A program made the position numbers and the translations under genes. Of a stretch of DNA of 26,209 bases, positions 22,867 through 26,209 are shown piece after piece. How positions within the stretch are numbered: position 1 is the stretch's first letter; the number at the start of each line of letters is the position of its first letter. Below the pieces are notes generated by a model that was not told where the DNA came from, did no database searches, and saw only the letters and a program-made list of their open reading frames with translations. The DNA is from JAHIYU01 sp964476155. Its GTDB lineage: Bacteria; Krumholzibacteriota; Krumholzibacteriia; LZORAL124-64-63. Location: NCBI GenBank assembly GCA_964476155.1, contig CAYYYS010000036.1, positions 1 to 26,209 of the forward strand, written 5' to 3'.

Positions 22867-24333
22867 ATGGCGAATCTCAGCGACCAACAGGTCGACGTAA
22901 TCGCCCGCCGGTTGGCAGACCGGTTGTTGGGAGGCGACGCACACGCCACCCAAACAGCCGCGTCGGCTCCGGCGGCGAGTGGCGCCGTACCCTCGCCCCC
23001 GTGCGAGGGTGACGGCGTCTATGCGGACGTGGACCGGGCCGTGGCGGCCGCGACGGCGGCCTACCGACGCCTGGGCGAAGCCAGTCTCGAAACGCGCGTC
23101 GACATCATCGCGTCGATCCGCGCCGCCATGCTCGAGGCCTGCGACGACCTGTCCCGGCACGCCCACGAAGAAACCGGCCTGGGCCGCTATGAAGACAAGC
23201 TCATCAAGAACCGCCTGGTCACCCTCAAGACCGAGGGCCCCGAAGCCCTGCATCCGGCCACCCGGACCGGCGACCGCGGCTTGACCCTCACGGAGTACGC
23301 GCCCTACGGCGTGATCGGCTCGATCACCCCGACCACCAACCCCACCTCGACGATCATCTGCAACACGATCGGCATGGTCGCCGCCGGCAACAGCGTCGTG
23401 TTCAACGTGCATCCGAGCGCGCGCGATTGCTCCATGGCCACCATCCGACTGATCAACCGCGCGGTGGTCGCGGCCGGCGGTCCGCCGGACATGGTCACGG
23501 CCGTGGGCGCGCCGACGATCGCTTCGGCCCAGGCCCTGATGACCCATCCCGGGATCCGCCTGCTGGCGGTGACCGGCGGCGCCGGTGTGGTGAAGGCCGC
23601 CATGAAGAGCGGCAAACGCGCCATCTGCGCCGGGCCGGGCAACCCGCCGGTTGTCGTGGACGAGACGGCCGACCTGGACGCCGCCGGGCGCGACGTCGTG
23701 CACGGCGCGTCCTTCGACAACAACATCATCTGCGTGGACGAGAAGGAAGTCTTCGTCACCGAGAAGGCCGCCGGCGAGTTCGTCAAGTCCCTGCGCAAGC
23801 ACGGCGCCTACATCGCCGACGCGTCCGACCTGCGCCTGCTCGAACGAACCATCTTCACCGAGACCCGCGGCCCCGGCGAACACGCGGTGATGAACAAGGA
23901 CCTGATCGGCAAAAACGCGGGTGTGATCCTCGAGGCCGCCGGCATCGGCCGGGGCGCCGACCCGCGCCTGATCGTCTGCGAAGTGTCCGCCGATCACCCG
24001 CTGGTCTGGACCGAGCAGATGATGCCGGTGCTGCCGGTGGTCCGCGTCCCCGACGTGAACGCCGGCATCGATCTGGCCAAACGCGCCGAACACGGCTTCG
24101 GCCACTCGGCGGCCATGCACTCCCACGACATCACGGCCCTGAGCCGCATGGCACGCGTCATGAACACCAGCATCTTCGTCAAGAACGGACCCATCTACTC
24201 GGGCCTGGGTGAAGGCGGCGAGGGATACACCAGCTTCACGATCGCCAGCCCGACGGGCGAAGGACTGACCGGCCCGATCTCCTTCAGCCGCCTGCGCCGC
24301 TGCGTGATGGTGGACCACTTCAGGATCGTATGA
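22867..24333 (+). CDS. CoA-acylating aldehyde dehydrogenase (PduP/EutE-like), microcompartment cargo
   Basis: A 488-residue enzyme that would convert an aldehyde, NAD+ and CoA to acyl-CoA and NADH inside the shell. Residues 4-20 (LSDQQVDVIARRLADRL) form an amphipathic helix followed by an Ala/Pro-rich linker (about 24-45), the layout of an encapsulation peptide. The catalytic domain starts near 50. Cofactor-binding features include PTTNPTSTIICNT (153-166) and TGGAGVVKAA (236-245). The catalytic cysteine is Cys289 in NNIICVDEKEV, matching the NN-C-EKEV pattern of PduP/EutE. The C-terminal part has GPIYSGLGEGGEG. GGAGGAGAG directly precedes the ATG. With DeoC upstream, acetaldehyde is the likely substrate. 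Confidence 0.94.
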   Translation: MANLSDQQVDVIARRLADRLLGGDAHATQTAASAPAASGAVPSPPCEGDGVYADVDRAVAAATAAYRRLGEASLETRVDIIASIRAAMLEACDDLSRHAHEETGLGRYEDKLIKNRLVTLKTEGPEALHPATRTGDRGLTLTEYAPYGVIGSITPTTNPTSTIICNTIGMVAAGNSVVFNVHPSARDCSMATIRLINRAVVAAGGPPDMVTAVGAPTIASAQALMTHPGIRLLAVTGGAGVVKAAMKSGKRAICAGPGNPPVVVDETADLDAAGRDVVHGASFDNNIICVDEKEVFVTEKAAGEFVKSLRKHGAYIADASDLRLLERTIFTETRGPGEHAVMNKDLIGKNAGVILEAAGIGRGADPRLIVCEVSADHPLVWTEQMMPVLPVVRVPDVNAGIDLAKRAEHGFGHSAAMHSHDITALSRMARVMNTSIFVKNGPIYSGLGEGGEGYTSFTIASPTGEGLTGPISFSRLRRCVMVDHFRIV

Positions 24334-24950
24334 TGACCAGCGACGTCGCGGCCCTCGCCCTGCTCGAGTTCGACAGCATCGCCCACGGCATCCTGGCCGT
24401 GGACCGCATGCTCAAGCGCGCGCCCATCGCCCTGCTACGCTGCGGCACGGTGCATCCGGGCCACTACCTCGCCCTGCTCGGCGGCACGGTGGCCAGCGTG
24501 GACGAAGCCTACGGCGAAGGCGAGACGGCGGGCGAACTCACCGACGCGGTCTTCCTGCCCGACCCGCACCCGGCAGTGCGCAACGCGGTCCTGGGCAAAT
24601 GCAGCGACGTGGGCGAAGACGACACCATCGGCGTAGTGGAGACGGCCAACGCCACGGCCTTGCTGCGGGCGATCGACGCGGCGGTCAAGTCGGCACCTGT
24701 GGGCGTGGGCGAATTCCGTCTGGCCGACGACCTGGGCGGGCGCGGTCTGGCGGTCCTGCACGGCGATCTGCCAGACGTGCAGGCGGCCCTGGCCACCGCC
24801 GACGCGCGCGTCGGCGCCACCGCCCAGATGCGTGCGCGCACCCTGCTGGCCCGTCCCGACGGCCACCTGCGCGACGTGCTTAACCGGGGCACCGAATTCC
24901 GTCTGTGCGACCACGCGGAACCGCATGACGCCGAAAGACTGGAGGCCTGA
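24330..24950 (+). CDS. second BMC-T shell protein, divergent tandem BMC domains (Haliangium BMC-T1-like)
   Basis: A 206-residue protein (ATG at 24330, with a second possible ATG at 24333). Domain 1 (about 1-85) has ALLEFDSIAHGILAVDRMLKRAPIALL, a BMC fold start. Domain 2 (about 97-180) has IGVVETANATALLRAIDAAVKSAPV. The ETANATALLRAIDAA helix is a clear second BMC module. The pattern resembles the single-layer trimer of the H. ochraceum shell. It overlaps the dehydrogenase stop by four bases (ATGA), so expression is coupled. It shares little sequence with the BMC-T at 21421, so the two tiles probably have different pores or positions. Confidence 0.88.
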   Translation: MMTSDVAALALLEFDSIAHGILAVDRMLKRAPIALLRCGTVHPGHYLALLGGTVASVDEAYGEGETAGELTDAVFLPDPHPAVRNAVLGKCSDVGEDDTIGVVETANATALLRAIDAAVKSAPVGVGEFRLADDLGGRGLAVLHGDLPDVQAALATADARVGATAQMRARTLLARPDGHLRDVLNRGTEFRLCDHAEPHDAERLEA

Positions 24951-24951
24951 C

Positions 24952-25233
24952 ATGCAGCTCGGCAAGGTGATCGGCACCCTGGTTCCAGCGGTCGTCTACG
25001 ACGGCCTGGCCGGCGTGCCCATGCTTTGGATCCAGCCTCTCGACAAGACCGGCGAACCGGCCGGTCTCCCCTTCGTGGCCGCCGACGGCACGCGCATGGC
25101 CGGCCCCGACCAGCTCGTCACCTGGGAAGCCAGCCGCGAGGCGGCGCTCACCCTCGACCCGTTTTTCGTGCCGGTGGATCATGCTGTGGTGGGACTGGTG
25201 GACGACGTCCAACTCGATGAGGTGCAACCATGA
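24952..25233 (+). CDS. BMC-P pentameric vertex protein 2, divergent
   Basis: A 93-residue EutN/CcmL-family protein. The start (MQLGKVIGTLVP) and the end (DHAVVGLVDDV) follow the family, but the middle departs from it. The usual D-x-V-GAG-GE loop reads DGTRMAGPDQ, and the GSSAR segment is replaced by EASREAAL. The start at 24952 has GGAGG seven bases upstream and lies one base after the preceding stop. It probably makes a second kind of pentamer or a mixed vertex. Confidence 0.87.
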   Translation: MQLGKVIGTLVPAVVYDGLAGVPMLWIQPLDKTGEPAGLPFVAADGTRMAGPDQLVTWEASREAALTLDPFFVPVDHAVVGLVDDVQLDEVQP

Positions 25234-25508
25234 TCCTCGGCCGCATCGCCGGACGCGTGGTGCAGACCATCCAGCACCCGGCCACCGAAAATCGACGCCT
25301 GCTGATCGTGGACCGCCTAGGCCCCGACGGCGAGCCGAGCGGCGACTACCTGGTGGCCGTGGACAGCGTGGGCGCCGGTCCCGGCGAGACGGTGCTGGTG
25401 CTGGACGAGGGGAACGGGGCGCGTCAGATCCTGGGTTGGACGGACGCGCCGATTCGGTCGGTGGTGGTGGGGATCGTGGATAACATCGACCGGCCGGCCG
25501 ACGCCTGA
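25230..25508 (+). CDS. BMC-P pentameric vertex protein 3
   Basis: A 92-residue EutN/CcmL-family vertex protein with largely canonical motifs: ILGRIAGRVVQTIQHPATENRRLLIVD, VDSVGAGPGETVLVLDEGNGAR and VVVGIVDNID. It overlaps the previous stop by four bases (ATGA). It is the last gene of the operon, and its stop is two bases from the stop of a convergent gene fragment. No terminator was seen between them. Confidence 0.93.
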   Translation: MILGRIAGRVVQTIQHPATENRRLLIVDRLGPDGEPSGDYLVAVDSVGAGPGETVLVLDEGNGARQILGWTDAPIRSVVVGIVDNIDRPADA

Positions 25509-25510
25509 TT

Positions 25511-25822
25511 TCAGAACGCCTCCCCCATACTCATATAGAACCCCGACGAATCCGACCCGCACCCCCAGTCCATTCTCAGGTTCAGTTGCTCTTCCTTGTT
25601 GAGCGGGAAATGCAGGCCCCATCCCCCGGCCACGTGCAAGCCGCCCCAATCGAAGTCGCCGAAATTGCGGCCCACCTGCCCCGCGCCGACGAAGACCACC
25701 TGGCTCAAATTTTTCCACAACGGCCCCCGCCACTCGCCCTGACAGGCCATCATGCTACGATCACGCCAACGTCCGCCGTAGTAACCGCGCAACAACATAT
25801 CGGCATGAACACTCTGACGCAC
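25511..25822 (-). pseudogene. C-terminal fragment of an Omp85/BamA-type outer-membrane protein
   Basis: The last about 95 residues match the end of surface-antigen (Omp85) barrels: MLLRGYYGGRWRD, an LSQVVFVGAGQVG strand, LHVAGGWGLHFPLNKEEQLNLRMDWG, and a terminal GFYMSMGEAF ending in Phe. The remaining strands and POTRA domains are absent. Upstream in this frame a stop occurs at 25862-25864, next to a dispersed repeat, and similarity fades near 25790. The gene was therefore cut off, probably by the insertion of mobile sequence. No ribosome site supports expression of the fragment. Confidence 0.75.
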
Positions 25823-25890
25823 GGCACCACCTCCGGGTTCGGTTGGTATTACGATTTTTTGTTAGCCCGGACGTTTCATGGATGGGCTGG

Positions 25891-25936
25891 TGTTCCGTCA
25901 AACAGGAAATTGGGGGTTGGCGGGCTCACCGAGCGG
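25891..25936. repeat. dispersed repeat, copy 2
   Basis: These 46 bases (tgttccgtcaaacagg onward to the gagcgg end) repeat 19440-19484 in the same orientation with four substitutions and one insertion. Copies 1 and 2 bracket the microcompartment operon. The context here is a truncated gene and a group II intron-like fragment. Confidence 0.6.
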
Positions 25937-25939
25937 CAC

Positions 25940-26081
25940 CCGTGCCCGCTCCCCATGGATCGCGAGTACCGTACACGTCGCACAGCGCACGACCCCTTCC
26001 GCTCTTGCGCTTCCCTTCCTTCGCCGTGACCTGCTCAGGGGAGGACTTGCACCTCCAGGACAGTGCCCCTGCCGGGCGCAC
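25940..26081 (-). mobile_element. 5' fragment of a probable group II intron
   Basis: Read on the minus strand from 26081, the sequence begins GTGCGCCCGGC, the conserved 5' end of bacterial group II introns. A ggagg-tgcaagt-cctcc stem-loop (26056-26040) of the kind found early in domain I follows, then a purine-rich stretch like those of domain I. The 5' end lies 9 bases behind a terminator hairpin, the classical target of group IIC introns. No domain V and no reverse transcriptase are present in the window, so it is a fragment; the inner boundary is uncertain. The region 25823-26139 contains no gene otherwise. Confidence 0.55.
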
Positions 26082-26086
26082 ATCAC

Positions 26087-26114
26087 AAAAGGCCGGCCCC
26101 CGCGGGGGCCGGCC
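26087..26114 (-). terminator. Rho-independent terminator of the gene at the right edge
   Basis: A 24-base perfect palindrome (26091-26114: 11-bp stem ggccggccccc with its complement and almost no loop) is followed on the minus strand by TTTT (26090-26087). It lies 25 bases after the stop of the partial gene at 26140. Confidence 0.85.
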
Positions 26115-26139
26115 TCCTGTCGCACGGCGTGAGCCGCGT

Positions 26140-26209
26140 CTACTTCAGCAGCAAGAGCTTGCGCATCTGGTCGGCGCCGTCGGCCCGCAGGCGGACCAGG
26201 TAGACGTCG
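26140..26209 (-). CDS. C-terminus of a secreted protein with a sorting-type tail (partial)
   Basis: Only the last 22 codons are in the window. They read VYLVRLRADG followed by MRKLLLLK and TAG at 26140-26142. This matches the end of FlgD-Ig-like or type IX secretion C-terminal domains: a glycine- or aspartate-preceded YxxRL strand, a turn, then a basic residue and a hydrophobic final strand ending in K. Such tails mark proteins exported to the cell surface in FCB-group bacteria. The rest of the gene lies beyond the edge, so its function is unknown. Confidence 0.75.
   Translation of the reverse strand, partial: DVYLVRLRADGADQMRKLLLLK

Noticed and set aside
21361..24318. Very long minus-strand open frame opposite the microcompartment genes (985 codons)
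   Set aside because: It runs antisense to five well-recognised genes, has low-complexity His/Asp/Gly/Val-rich composition and no ribosome site. It is a by-product of high GC at third positions.
26040..26056. tRNA T-arm-like hairpin (ggagg-tgcaagt-cctcc on the minus strand)
   Set aside because: No acceptor stem, anticodon arm or CCA surrounds it; it fits better as part of domain I of a group II intron.
25898..26125. Minus-strand open frame across the intron-like fragment
   Set aside because: It spans a terminator palindrome, the intron 5' end and a dispersed repeat, so it is not a credible gene.
1..26209. CRISPR array, rRNA or tRNA genes
   Set aside because: No regularly spaced repeats and no rRNA or tRNA sequence were recognised by eye on either strand.

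Overview
The window looks like a high-GC chromosome fragment from an uncultured-type Gram-negative bacterium. Outer-membrane proteins (a DUF3078-like barrel and an Omp85-type fragment), lipoproteins, and a C-terminal tail at the right edge that resembles FlgD-like/type IX sorting tails all point to a diderm. Together with the DUF1343/NamZ enzyme they suggest the FCB group or a neighbouring candidate phylum (Krumholzibacteriota/Eisenbacteria-like). This placement is inference. Two genes carry simple frameshifts next to short repeats, so an assembly from metagenomic reads is possible.

Layout. 1-1387 (minus): remnant of a phage terminase large subunit without its ATPase half. 1465-3182 (minus): DUF3078-like outer-membrane protein and MscS channel, ending in a strong terminator. 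3361-7507 (minus): a translationally coupled operon of NamZ-type N-acetylmuramidase, a MurU-AmgK fusion (MurNAc recycling to UDP-MurNAc) and an arginine deiminase broken by a 7-bp tandem duplication. 7632-9749 (plus): lipoprotein oligopeptidase B. 9820-15292 (minus): membrane diguanylate cyclase, TPR lipoprotein and a fused alkylguanine-DNA methyltransferase/AlkA glycosylase. 15400-19439 (plus): Uup-like ABC-F ATPase, small membrane protein, HNH endonuclease and a frameshifted secreted protein.

The centrepiece is 19695-25508 (plus): a compact bacterial microcompartment (BMC) operon. It encodes a winged-helix regulator, an RpiB-DeoC fusion, a tandem-domain BMC-T, BMC-H, BMC-P, a CoA-acylating aldehyde dehydrogenase, a second BMC-T and two more BMC-P proteins. 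Gene content and order match, from memory, the Haliangium ochraceum-type shell locus. The expected chemistry is DeoC cleavage of deoxyribose-5-phosphate to glyceraldehyde-3-phosphate and acetaldehyde, with the acetaldehyde oxidised to acetyl-CoA inside the shell. Both enzymes share the same 17-residue amphipathic helix pattern: at the N-terminus of the dehydrogenase and inside the linker of the fusion. This is a good candidate for a common encapsulation peptide. The RpiB half lacks the usual catalytic cysteine. No alcohol dehydrogenase or phosphotransacylase is encoded nearby.

Repeats surround and interrupt the BMC operon: a 163-bp imperfect inverted repeat between BMC-P and the dehydrogenase, a related core upstream of the operon, and a 45-bp dispersed repeat on both flanks. 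Downstream lies the 5' end of what looks like a group II intron placed directly behind a terminator hairpin, next to a truncated Omp85 gene.
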